From Cryptomeria japonica (Eukaryota > Streptophyta > Pinopsida > Cupressales > Cupressaceae): a stretch of DNA of 64,000 nt. Under the pieces are notes generated by a model, which worked only from the letters and a program-made list of their open reading frames with translations, was not told where the DNA came from and made no database searches. The DNA lies in NCBI RefSeq assembly GCF_030272615.1, contig NC_081407.1:377690132-377754131 (forward strand), read 5' to 3'. Numbering within the stretch: the stretch's first letter is position 1; every line of letters starts with the position of its first letter. The position numbers were made by a program, and so were the translations under genes. This document shows positions 45,767 through 57,740 of this stretch, piece by piece.

Positions 45767-48700
45767 TTATATTAAGGAAAAACCAAATCCTAAACAGAAC
45801 AGTATTAAGAAAAACCTCCTATCCTCTTGTCCTTTGTGGGAGGGACAAGAGGATAGGAGGTTTTCCTTAATACTGTTATGTATTCTATGCACCCCAATAA
45901 TAGGTGAGCCCTCCCTATCCCTGAAGATCCTATTATTTCTCTCCTTCCATAGACCCAAAGAAATGTGAGGCCTCATGCAACTCCAGAGTACTCTAAGAGA
46001 GGTATTTCCCGAGGGACAAACCCATTGTAACTAACAATCCTTGATATTACTCGACTAAAGCCAACATAACTCGCACAGCTTAAAGAAGAAGACCCAAACT
46101 TAAATAGAAAATAGGCAATGTAGGAGGATGTTGTTAGCATTCTCTGCATTCTCTTTACATAGGAAACATATGTTGGGGACAGCCATACCTCTTTTACAAA
46201 GATTGCCAATGGTTAGAACCTTCTCCTGCATAAAGAGCGAGAAAAAATATATCAATTTTGGGAATCAAGATATTGTTCCAGATACCAGCCCAAAAGCGGG
46301 CTAGAGACAAGGACTTAGTGAGGATCTGAAAAATCATTAGCAACAGAGAAGACCCCATAGGGCGATTTACTCCAAAAAAAATTATCAACAACATGAAACA
46401 AGGGAGTATGAATCCGTGAAAGCCACTCCTAGATAGGTCAAAGGGAAGAATCAATACTAACAAGATCAATCCACGCTCCCTCGTGAATATAATTAGCAAC
46501 CCAGACACCAACAAGTCTAATACATTTGGTCTTGAGATTGTCCACCCATGAGAAGATGGATAAGGAACCGTCCCCTGCCCAATAGTCATCCTAGAAGTGT
46601 AGATTTCTACCATCTCCAAGATACCATCTCATCCCTTGAGAAATAATATCCTTCTAATTGAAAAAATTCTTCCACATATCACATGCCACAAAGGGAAATA
46701 GGTAATTCTCCAAGGCATCTTCAATTCCCTAAATATGATATTTGTGATGGAATATAGAGATCCATTCATTATCCTCTTTAAGACATATACATAATTATTT
46801 GGATAACACAACTATGTTTAAATCTTGCATCTATCTGAGGGCACCTATTCCCATGAAGGAATATGCAATTTATTGTTACTTTAAAACCTAGACCACAAAA
46901 AGGTCTTTCGAATCTTTTCCATGCACTCCACAAATTTCACTAGGACTTTAAATAAATTCTTGGCATAATTCAGAAGCAATGGGTATTTTATAAGGAGTTT
47001 ACCAACTTGGCTAAGGAGGACACCTTTCCACCCTACCAACTTCTTATAAAATCTATCAATAATACCTGACCAAAATGTCTTCGGAGGACCAAGGCATAGA
47101 GGTAGGCCCAAATAAGTATCTGATAGAGTGCCAATTTTAAACCCCAAAATTTCAGCAATTTTATTCTATCTATAAGCAGGGGTGTTGAGGAAGAAGATAG
47201 AGATTTTGGGTAAGCTTATCCTCTATCTAGATCCTCTTTCATATAGGGACAAAATGGCCTTCAATACTTTATCTTTCCTAACATAACTCTCTCCAATAAG
47301 GACAGTATCATAAAAAAATTATGGGAACACACAAGATATTGAGAGGAATGCTTAAGGCCTTTTAAATTGCCCATTCTGATACCCTATTGGATAACCTTAC
47401 TCAGAGCTTCACTCATTAAGATGAAGACAAAGGGGGACAGAGGATCACCCTACTAAATACCTCTAGAGGCAGAGAAAAAACCAGAGGGGGAACCATTAAT
47501 GAAGACAAAAAAATTCAGCATAGATATGCATTGTTCAACCAACTAAAAAAAATGACTATAAAAACTAAAAGCATGTAGGACACTTATCAAAAATTGGCAA
47601 TTAACCCAATCATAGGCCTTCAAAAGATCGATCTTGAGAAGGAAACTGATGTTATTAAAAAAAGAGAATAGACATTTTCATCAACCACAATAATAGAATC
47701 CAAAACCTGTCGGCCAGGGATGAAACCATTTTGATGTCTGGAAATCAACATAGGCATGATAGCTTTGAGTCTGAAAACCAGAATCTTAGAGATAATCTTA
47801 TAAATCGACTTACACAAACTAATGGGTCTGAAATCTTGAAAGTTGCTAGCATTAGGTTTTTTAGGGATAAAAACAAAAAAGGCAACATTCAACTCTTTGA
47901 AAAGAGAAGTGGAACCAAATAACTCTCTAGCAACATCAAAAACATCATTACCAACAATCTACCAATACATTTGGAAAAAATAAACATCGGAAAACCATAA
48001 GAGCTTGGAACTTTGTTCCCTTCAAAGGAGAAAGTAGCTTTATTAACCTCTACAAAACTTAGGATTCTAGTAAGCTCCTTGTTGATCTCCAGGGTGACCT
48101 TAGGCAAAACCTCCTAAAGAATATTCTCTAGGGCCTGAAGATCCAGAGGACCATCCTCAAAGAGGAGGGAGGAGAATAAATCGATGGCCTCCTTAGACAA
48201 ATCTTACTTCTTATCCACCCACTAGTTCTTAACCTATAACTTCTTAATTCTATTGGTAGCTCTATGTTTCATAGTGGTCATATGAAAAAATTTAGTATTC
48301 TTGTCCCCACTTTTAAGCCATACAACTCTGGATCTCTGTTTCCAATATTCCTCTTCCTTAGAAATAATGTCATGAAGCTTATTCAATAGTTTAATATCTT
48401 TATCCATGATTCTAGGCTTGTATCCCAACCTCTAACTAAGAAATTGAATATCATCCAACTCCTTCTTTATGTTTTCGTTTTTCTGAAAAATATTCCCGAA
48501 CACAGATTTGTTCCACTATAGAATATTGGATTTAACATTGGACAATTTGTTAACAATTCTATATATACCAGTCCCCTGAATAATAATGTCCCACCATTCT
48601 GAAATCTTATCCTGAAGTTCCAGATTGATGGTCCACATTTTCTCAAATCTAAAGGGAAAGGATCTTCTACCATAAAGGGGCAGCATATTCAGGATAATCA

Positions 48701-49383
48701 GGAAATGGTCCGATCCAATTCTAGAGAGATAGGACAAGGTACAAGAATTTTTGTAAGCCAATTTGGAAAAATTAGACCTCAATCAAGTTTGAACTAAATA
48801 AGGTCTGATCCACTCCTTCTATTAGACCATGTAAATGAGCACCAATAAGATCCAGGTCCAATAAACAAAGAGCATTGATCATATCAAGAAGATCTTGTTT
48901 AGTTTCCTTAGAGATTAGATCACCACCCATTTTCTCTCCGCTACAAAGAGGAGTATTAAAATCCCCCTTAAGAATCCATCTATCATTCGGGAAAGAAAGT
49001 CTAGCCTAACTCAAGGAACCCCAAAGATTTCTCCTGGCACTTATCCCATTGGGGGCATAAATATTAGGTAAAATCCATGAATAACCATCCTTGAGACCAG
49101 TGAATCTAGTAGCAATATAATTAGCACAAGTAAGAACTACCATACCTCGAAGGATCCTCATGTTCCATAGAGTGGCTAAGCCACCTGGGGCTCCATCTGC
49201 ATCAGAGCAATGAACAACACAATCTTTAAAAATGGCTAACTTGATTTTCTCCACTCTTCTAGAAGGCATCTTTGTCTCCTGAATGAGACAAATATCCGGT
49301 TTATGATCTCTTACAATATTGGAAAGGAGATCATGTTTTTGGGGGTGATTAAGCCCCGTAATATTCGATGAGATGATTTTCAT
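45767..49383 (-). pseudogene. LINE ORF2 (endonuclease, reverse transcriptase, zf-RVT), dead
   Basis: Would nick target DNA and copy LINE RNA at the site. Endonuclease: MKIISSNITGLNHPQKHDLL at the start (49,383), CLIQETK (catalytic Glu), NIYAPN, KGDFNTPL (about 48,960) and GSDHFLI (about 48,715). Linker: YWKQRSRVVWLKSGDKNTKF (48,300). RT: NKATFSFEGNKVPSSYGFP, FRPISLCKSIYKIISK and GFIPGRQVLDSI. The RGIRQGDPLSP site now has two adjacent stops before GDPLSP (about 47,450). The FADD box (47,302-47,319) has become FFYDT: the catalytic Asp pair is broken by a deletion. Then YLGLPLCLGPPKTFW, WKGVLLSQVGK and the zf-RVT ligands (FLCKENAENANNILLHC, about 46,145), ending LWKERNNRIFRD. Not functional. Confidence 0.85.
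45798..45877. repeat. Near-perfect 35-bp inverted repeat with 10-nt loop
   Basis: Arms 45,798-45,832 and 45,843-45,877 are reverse complements at 34 of 35 positions; the loop is 45,833-45,842. The right arm is part of the LINE ORF2 tail coding frame (NSIKENLLSSCP), so the left arm is an inverted copy of it. Confidence 0.9.
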
Positions 49384-49456
49384 TTGATAGGGGAGGGAGA
49401 TCCAATCCGCATATCCTAAACAGTTCTCTAAACCCCATCTACAATAGCAGCTTTAG

Positions 49457-50815
49457 TTAGCCTATCCCTGCATACACTATTTGGTAGTCTTCCCACCCCT
49501 TTAGGTTCATACCCACAATCCATCCCCTGTCATTTTCTGGTTGTGACACCCAAAGCGCCCATTGTTGGGACATTGGTAATAGGAGATGGTGGACTCCTTC
49601 TTCGATTCCTGGATTTGACTTGAGTAAAAGGATTGGATATCTTTGAAATATCCATAGGGATATCACTCACCGTCTCCCATCAACTTTCTCAAGATTATCC
49701 TACTCCATATTCCTACTCATATCAATAACCAACTGAATGGGGGTTTCTACAGTCACCCCATTATCCTTTTGAATAGAATCCTCAATATTAACTTGGGGGT
49801 CAACCTGTGGTGGAATAGAAACCATTTCCTTTACATTCCCATTCGAGCTTTATTTATCTGGCACATCTGAAGATTCTTTCTTCTACAATGCATCACTAAT
49901 TTCCCCCATAGGAGGAACCTGTTGGTTCTGGCCACTACCCTGACCCTCAACTTTCTTTTTCCAGATCTTTTTTGGTTTTGGTTTAGCTAAAAATTACTTC
50001 GCCCAGTGACCCAATTTTTTATAGTGAAAACAAGCAAAAGGAATAGATTCATATTCCACCTTCTGCACCCATAAGACAACTTTTGAGCTGAGTGTGATAT
50101 CAGACGGTAAATCAGCAGCTTGTTTTACATTGAAACACAACCGACCCTAGACCAGCCTCTTTTTCATTGCAGTCATCGGATCCACCGATAGAATCTCACC
50201 AAAGCAAGCCGCTAGACCTACAAAGATCACCTCATCACAGTAATCCAAAGGGAGTCCAAGAAGACAGACTGAAATGGGTGCCTCATTGCACTCCCAAGAT
50301 AGGATTAAAACCAGGTTTCCATTTCTTTAAGGCAAGGGAGGTTTTACCCAACATCCAAGGACCCTCTGCAAGGACAGATCTAAGATCCTCATCACATACA
50401 AAGGAGAAGGAGAAAAATTTATTACCCATTGCCACCACATCAATCTGACCTTTCCCTTTCCATTTCCGGGCAACCCATTCCCTAATCGATTCAATATTAG
50501 GGTGGGGGCCAACAAAATTCCCAATTAGAACCGACTCCATATTAGAAATATTTCTCTCCACAATGCAGTCTGATATGGAAATCAAGCAAGTACCCGAGCT
50601 AGGGTCCACTTTGTGAGGAACATGAGAAAGAGCTTTACCTTTAAGCCTGGATCAAAAATGACCTGACCACAATTGGTTTCACTCCAATGAGGGTGAAAAA
50701 TCTATTGATGAGGATTTGGGCCCCTCCACAACATGCTTCCCAGAAGCAGAGGAATATTTTCCATTTGTCGTGATACGTCGAGTCCCACCATCCCAAACCC
50801 CGTGAACACTGTCAC
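49457..50815 (-). pseudogene. LINE ORF1 (gag-like), disrupted
   Basis: Nucleic-acid-binding protein that packages LINE RNA. The frame at 50,283-50,609 reads IREWVARKWKGKGQIDVV, FFSFSFVCDEDLRSVLAEG and PWMLGKTSLALKKWKPGF, diagnostic of the DUF4283 domain of plant LINEs. It continues leftwards with LPSDITLSS, VQKVEYESIPFACFHYKK and LGHWAK (zinc knuckle with its second Cys replaced by Tyr and a stop after AK), then a low-complexity tail to about 49,457. The part 50,610-50,815 extends the N-terminus with two stops. Confidence 0.75.
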
Positions 50816-51389
50816 TATTGTGTAATTAGTTTTATTTCTAGAATTGTTATCTTTTTAATTCAGTTTGTAGTTTTGAGTTTATTTCTATCCACAACTAATA
50901 CAATAGCTTAGAAGGCTTCCATAGTGCATATATTTTGATGGCTCATTTCAAGTTCATGTTCTTAGGTTGACAATTAAATGTAGATTCTAGTTCATGAAGG
51001 GTTGATGAGTGTGGATAAAAATCCTTGAGTTGTGAATTAGTATCCCAAACTCAAATGCAAATAAAAAGATTAACACATAGCATTTTTCATGAACAACAAC
51101 TTTTTTCTTTCATGCTTCTCTTTCTTATGTATTTAATGTCAATGCTCAGTTGAATATGCCCCTTGGTTCACAGATGGGTGGTTGTTTAAATTCCTCTAGA
51201 AGTATTGAAAACCTTAGAAAATTTTATGAAAATGTTAGGGTATCCACTTGGAGATGTGTCTAATGCTTCACAAATTCATGTTAAAATAAGTAAGGGCTTA
51301 GGCAAAAAAAATAATCGTTGAGTGTCACTACTCAAACTAAAACCAGACACATCATTGTAGTAGATGTCTTTCTTAAAAATCTCCCTTAT
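50816..51389. other. Unassigned segment between LINE and D2
   Basis: AT-rich, with no gene or repeat boundary recognised. Confidence 0.4.
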
Positions 51390-53050
51390 CTTTTTGGTTG
51401 CATTCATCAATGTTTAAATCAATAGTTTTATCAAAAAAAAGGTTGGTTCTAGGAATAATAGCAATTATTGTAGAAATATTGACATCAGTTCATCACTCTC
51501 TTCTTTTTACTCTCTTAAATATTTGCAAATTTCAATAAATATCAGTAAGAAATCAAGACAGTGGTTGAGAAAGTTTTTCATAGCCACAATTTAAATGATT
51601 TGGATATTGTTTTTTGTATGCTTCTCTATGAATTATTGCTTGAGGTGGATTTGAATGAATCTAAGAAAACATGGAAAAATAATCTAGCAATTTGTATAAA
51701 GAAACTCAACATCAAATAGTTAAAGGAAAACTATTTATCTTTACCTATAAATTCAAATAGAGATGAGTTCAGAACCAAATACTTGATCATGACCATACTT
51801 CCTAATTGGGCCACAAGCCAAGAGGCAACTCATATTTTTAAGTCATAGTTTCAAGTCATGAATCATTATGTAATTTTTGCAACATATGTATTTTTCTTTT
51901 TTATTGTTATTGAACTAAAATATGACAGTTAATCGGCCATATTGTATTGCTAAATAGTAAGAGATCTTCACATATTATGCAAATCTTCATACTCTACTCT
52001 TACTGTAATATATTATGGAGTTAATCATCTTTGTCCCAAAAAAAAATAAAAAATAAAAATGTTTTAATCTACGGATCAATATATATTATATTGAAACTTA
52101 AAAGAGAAGATGAAAACAAATATTATCTAGGAAATAAAAGAAACATATAATCTCCAACAAATTAATAGCATGTACTTGTCTTAATATTGCAATAAAAGTA
52201 ATAAATATAATAAGAGAAGTACCTAAGATTTTAAACTTTTGTATCTTTAGTATTTTTTAACGTTAAGAACAAGAATGATTGTTTGAATTAGTTTATTATT
52301 AGTAATTTTTTTTCATGAAAATGAAATCATAAGGATGAAGTTATATAATTTCTAAGAAATAGAAATAGTCAATGTAATTTTAATTAATAATTGTACCTTC
52401 GAACTATATACATTAAAGGTTAAAATTATATGTGTTGTCAGTTGATTTTGATATATGCAGTTGCATTGGAAATAGAGAATTATATTCCACCTAAGTGATA
52501 GAGTATTAATTACACAAGGATAACCTTAAGCTAACTAAAGTACTTAGTGATAAATAAACAAATCTAATGAATGTCCCATTCTTAAAAAAAATAAAAATAA
52601 AAAAAAATAAAAAAATAAAAAATAAAAATAAAAATAAAAAAAATAAAAATAAAAATAAAAATATCAAATGCATAATGTTAATTGAGAATTACATCCTTTA
52701 TGTGTGTTAAAAATAAAAATATCATGATGGAAGGCCTAGAGAAGTAGACTCAACAAATCAACATGAAACAGAAGGCCTTGCGGATGATGAAGAGATGTTA
52801 TTTTTAGTATGGAGGCAAGGAGAAGCACTGGCTCTATCCAATAAATTTAATTATCATAAAAGAAAATGGGAATATCCAAAACATTTTGTACAATTTAAGT
52901 TGAGGGTTATGGTTCAAACAAATGAATGTTTCCTATACATCCCTTTATAAAACATATGGGGAAGTAGAATTTGGACCAACCTTTACACCAACTGACAAGA
53001 ACTTAGTGAAAAACATATTCAATGAAATCAAACTGTTCATAATACAAGAA
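51390..53050. repeat. Dispersed repeat D, copy D2
   Basis: Direct repeat of D1 (43,490-45,312). A further partial copy begins at about 53,780 and runs into duplication C: the block with GAAGGCCTTGCGGATGATGA occurs at about 52,770 and 53,937. No genes. Confidence 0.7.
52587..52662. repeat. A-rich (AAAAAT)n microsatellite
   Basis: About 76 bases of A runs broken by single T at 4-8 base intervals. It may be the remnant of a retroposon poly-A tail, but no retroposon body is visible beside it. Confidence 0.9.
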
Positions 53051-54030
53051 ACATGAATTCATACAAAATAATATTAACAATGAATAATATTCATAATACC
53101 TCTACTAAATATGTTAGTTTTATATTAAATTTAATATGTAAGTGTTATATTAAAATTTTTTTTTTAAATTTATTTAAGATATTACTAATAATATTGTTAT
53201 ATTATATTATATTGTTTCTTTTAACTTTAGTTCTCTGAAAGCTAGAAGATATAAATGCAAAAACAAGAGGGTAATTTGTAAAAAATAAAAATGTATTAAT
53301 GCGAAGTGAGATTATATTTACAAGTTTTGAAATATTTAGATTAAATTTAATCTTTTAATTTCAATTTATTATTAAAAATATTAACTTGCATCTAATGGAA
53401 AATTACAAGATATAAAAGACAAAAACTGTAAAATTAAACCATATTAATAAAAACTCTTCAAAAATTAAAAGTTGCCTCAAAATTTACATTTAGATAGTGG
53501 ATTCATCAAACATATCATACCCCAATTTAGATAGCTTGTTTAACCCCAATTTTTAAATTGGCCTCTTTTGAAATCTCCATTACCTATTCTTTACATACAT
53601 AGATTATATTTCATAAAAAAATGAATCTTAAATTTGTATTGATTTGGATAACTTGTATTGATAAGAAGAAAATTGTAGAGTTTTATTTTATTTTTATTTT
53701 TTTCATATCCTCCATGTTTTACAAATGAGAGAAAATTGGGAATAAAAAATATGTTACCTTAAATTCCAAAAATTTGTGAACCACTTAAGAAGCTAATATC
53801 ACAGGGATATAATAAGTAAAAAAATAAATCAAATGCATAATGTTAATAGAGAATTCCATCCTTTATGGGTGTTAAAAATAAAAGTATCCTGATGGAAGTC
53901 CTAGAACAAAAGAATCAACAAATCAATATGGAAACGGAAGGCCTTGCGGATGATGAAGAGATGGAAGGCTAGAAACTTGTGTTTTTGGAAGATTATGTAT
54001 TCATGTTAGAATTATCGGAAGTGGAAATAG
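53051..54030. other. AT-rich segment with partial D repeat
   Basis: No gene. Left part (53,050-53,450) matches 54,300-54,660 of copy C; right part (53,780-53,970) repeats 52,665-52,800. Confidence 0.5.
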
Positions 54031-55460
54031 TAAATAGTTGTTAGAGTTATAAAATTTTAAATGTTACTCTGAATATTATATATAGTGAAGGGGATTGGTC
54101 CTATCCAATAGTTTTCTTATCAAAAAGGAAAATAGGAATATCCAAAACCCTTTGTACAATTTAAGTTGAGATTTATGGTTCAAACAAATGAATGATTCCT
54201 ATAATCCCTTTATAAAAGATATAGGGAAGAATTTTGAACTTCTAAATAGTGTCACAAGTGAAAAACATATTCAATGTAATCAAATTGTTCATAATACTTT
54301 TTTTTCTTCATAAAAAATAACATTAACAAGCTGATGAATAATATTCATAATACCTCTACTAAATATGCCATTGTGTTATCTTAAATTTCTTATTTTGAAT
54401 TTATTTAATATATTATTAATAATATTATTATATTATATTATATTGTCTTGTTTTAACTTTAGTTTGGTGAAAGTTACAAGATATAAATAGAAAAACAAGA
54501 GGGTAATTTGTAAACAATAAAAATGTATCAATGGGAAATGGGATTATATATAAGTTTTCAAATATTTAGATTAATTTAATTCTTTAAATTTATTTAATTT
54601 ATTATTAAAAATATTAACTTGCTTCTAATGGAAAATTACAATATATAAAAGACAAAAAATAGTAAAACATAATCTACTTACAAATTAAATCATATTAGTT
54701 TAAATGTAGTGAATGTTCCATTAATTTGTAGATCCTAAATAATTGGTTGAATATTTGTTTGACGGTAAAAAATTCTTCAAAAATTAAAAGTTGCACTAGC
54801 CTATGACAAGTACTAATAAATTTTTTTTTTTAAAATTAAAAATTATTTTTTATTTCCATGGCACTTTCCTTCCATTCCCATCCCTTTTTTTTTATACATA
54901 TGTTCAATTCACCTTCATCTTTTTCCTTCACTTTGAGGCATCTTGGTTTGATCCTTTGTTAGCACATAACATTGCACTATGGGTAGCATTTTAAAAGGTA
55001 AACTCCACAAAGAGTAATATAAGGATAGTTTTCAATATGAAGAGAAAGTGTTTAAGAAATTTAAAACATTAATATTATAATTGATAGATTTATAGTGTCT
55101 TTTCATATTTTATTTATAATATGAAATTAATTATAATAAATATAAATTTCAAATGTATTATTAAGACAATTATTAAGCAAGAGTAAATATTTAGTATTTA
55201 TAATTTATTTTAAAAATATTAAAATGATACAAATAAAGATTTCACTTAGAAAAATCTTTTATATATATCTAATTTCATACATTATCTAATAGAAAATTAT
55301 CAAAAAAAATAAATTACATAAAAATTTTAATTTCATATCTATTTAATAGAAAAACCCACACATTGAATAGATAATATTAGAGTAAATAAAAATTACTTTA
55401 CACATACTACCACCATAATCCCTCCATCTCTAGCATATATCATGATAATAATGTTATCCC

Positions 55461-57133
55461 TTACTCTCTCAATTTTCCTAAGAACTGATAATGATTCAAC
55501 TTCATTTCGAATGCCATCATCATCGGTTCCCTTTCAACGAAATGAATTTTACAGGGAGGAAGGCATTGCCAAAACCCTTCCTTTAGATTATATGCAAACA
55601 CCTCGCCACCAAATAAATTGCTGAAGCACAGGTAATCTCCCACACAAGCACACTTCTGATACCACAAATCATTACGGAGATACTAAGGAAGCGGAGATCT
55701 TGAGGGAGAGACTGTGGAGACATTCTTGCAAACTTTTTCCAATTCCAAACCAACTTATCTTCTTCGTCTTGAGCCAACTCCCAGATAACAATACCCTTCT
55801 TGTTTGCATCAATTCCGCCAAGTGATGTGTGAGTTCTTCCCAGCCTCAGATTGTTGTGTGGAATGGATGCATTAATTCCACCAAGCATCGGATTATTGTG
55901 TGGAATGGATGCATTAATTCCACCAAGCATTGGATTGTTGTGTACAATGGATGCGTCAGTTCCACCAAGTTGTGGAAGACTTCTGCCAATAGATGCATTA
56001 ATTCCACCAAGCCATGGGTTCATTGGGCCAAACATCATATTGTTTATGTGTGATGAGGATGCAAGAATCCCACCAAGAGTCCAATTGTTGTGTGATGTGG
56101 ACGCATGAATTCCGTCGTACAATGGATGAATCCCTCCATGCAATGGGTGAATCCCGCCAAGCACTGGGTCTGTTCCCCCAAGTGATGGAAAGTTGGGTGG
56201 AATAGATCGCTCAATCATGTCAAGCCACTGCTCATACCGCTCATCAAAGGTCCCCACCACAAAAATAGACGAGCCATATGAAACCATAGAGAAACCATTC
56301 GCATGCAGATTATCAACATTTCGGGGTAATGGAGCTACTCTAACGGGGTTGATAAAACCCTCATCTTGGATTTTGAAACCGATGACTGTCATAGGTGACG
56401 CTCCCTTCTAGAAAAGAACGCCATTACACTCAACCATTTCATGATAGAATACTCTAGATCTTGTTTCCCATGCAAACTAACACTTAATCCTCCATGAATC
56501 TTCAACATAGTGGTAAATTTGGAAGTTAAATTTTGAAGAATTCGAACAAACTACCAAATAAGGCTCTTTGTTTTCTCCCTCCACAATATGGATGAATTTC
56601 TCAGTCAAATCTATTTCTATCTTTGGATAAGATCTATCAAGGGGATTGCAAACAAATAATTGACTGGAAGATTTTTGAAATGACAGTAATCCCTGCCCTA
56701 TGCTAGATAAATCTCTTATAAACTCTCTCTCAGGATTTGGGAGAATAAAGAGAGGGAGGGTCATCCATTTTTGTGCAGAGAAGCAGTACACCATGCAACA
56801 CCAATTTCTATATTCATCTTGACCACAGATAAGAAGCCATGGATTTCGGATGAACAACGAAGATAGAAAACTTTGTGAAGACAAAATAAAATTCCATTCC
56901 TTAGAAACCATGCAAGAGCTCCAGATTGACTGAAATGAAAGCTTTCCAAATATCAACTCCTTCATAGCTTGAGGCAGCTTAGATATATCCCCTTGTCCTG
57001 TGTATCCTTCAACTATTGCAATCGATTTTCGCTCCATTCTTTTCAGCTCCCATACTTCCGAGCACTTAATGGCTTTGTATTGACAATTCAATAAACCTTG
57101 AATTAAGTATATATCTATTTCATCCTCACTCAC
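55461..57133 (-). pseudogene. F-box protein pseudogene with GGI-repeat insert, copy C
   Basis: One frame from GTG 57,131-57,133: N-terminus MSEDEIDIYLIQGLLN (GTG read as Met), basic ELKRMERKS, F-box core LPQAMKELIFGKLSFQSIW then CMVSKEW, and beta-propeller-like strands (FVCNPLDRSYPKI, KEPYLVVCSNS). TAG at 56,477-56,479 replaces a Gln codon of copy B, and TAG at 56,408-56,410 replaces Trp. The frame then continues through the repeat insert (about 55,829-56,210) and IVIWELAQDEEDKLVWNW. A 17-base difference from copy B at about 55,682-55,700 shifts the frame before the conserved end (DLWYQKCACVGDYLCF to 55,461). The stretch 56,408-55,583 is open, but without an F-box. Confidence 0.75.
55829..56210 (-). 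repeat. 21/42-bp coding minisatellite in F-box copy C
   Basis: About 11 units: 7-residue units (LGGTDPV, LGGIHPL, HGGIHPL) and 14-residue units (YDGIHASTSHNNWT, LGGINASIGRSLPQ, LGGINASIPHNNPM, LGGINASIPHNNLR) read on the minus strand. One 42-bp unit is present here and absent from copy B. Confidence 0.8.
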
Positions 57134-57740
57134 TCCTTGTTATATGCATTTCAGATTGAGTGCATTTTTGGAATAAGAGCAGCCGACATGCCAAAAAAAA
57201 ATATAAAATAAAATAAATAAGATAAAAATATCCATAAAAACACTCAATTAATAGATCTTATTTTTGGTAATTTTTATTGTTGAACTAAAGAAATATATAT
57301 AGAAACACAACAACCATTTATTTCATTCATATAAAAATATGAATACACAAGAAATAAATTTAAGAGACTATGACTATAAAGTAGATAATTTTAGTCTATA
57401 CAAGAATTCCAAAAATTAATATCAATCTTATTTTTTTTTAAAATGACCTTAAAATTGCCTCAAAAGTAGCCAGCATCTTTAAAATAATTTGATCACTAAA
57501 TTTCAAGAAATATTCTTAAACATGTTATTGCTTATCATTTGATCACATTTATTAATTGATCCAAATTCATAATGTTGGGTAAACAATACTCTTAAACATT
57601 ATTCAATTGAATAGTGAAAACACAATTTTTCCCTATAAGGGTAGAATAAATATCTAACACATTGACATGGACAAGGTTTATTATCTAAGATGGAGTAGAT
57701 AAGGACCATTAGGGTTTCTGGAGGCAATAGCTCTATAGGG
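57134..57740. other. AT-rich spacer of copy C
   Basis: Counterpart of 783-1,390. No gene or clear regulatory element. Confidence 0.45.

Larger units (their letters stand above)
45767..50815 (-). mobile_element. Nearly full-length, inactive plant LINE (L1-type)
   Basis: Reading right to left, the element has ORF1 (DUF4283-like domain, zinc knuckle), then ORF2 (APE endonuclease, RT, C-terminal RT region, zf-RVT), the standard plant L1 order, over about 5 kb. Stops and frameshifts occur throughout. The 5' end near 50,815 and 3' end near 45,767 are approximate: no clear poly-A or target-site duplication was found. It lies between the D1 and D2 repeats. Confidence 0.85.
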
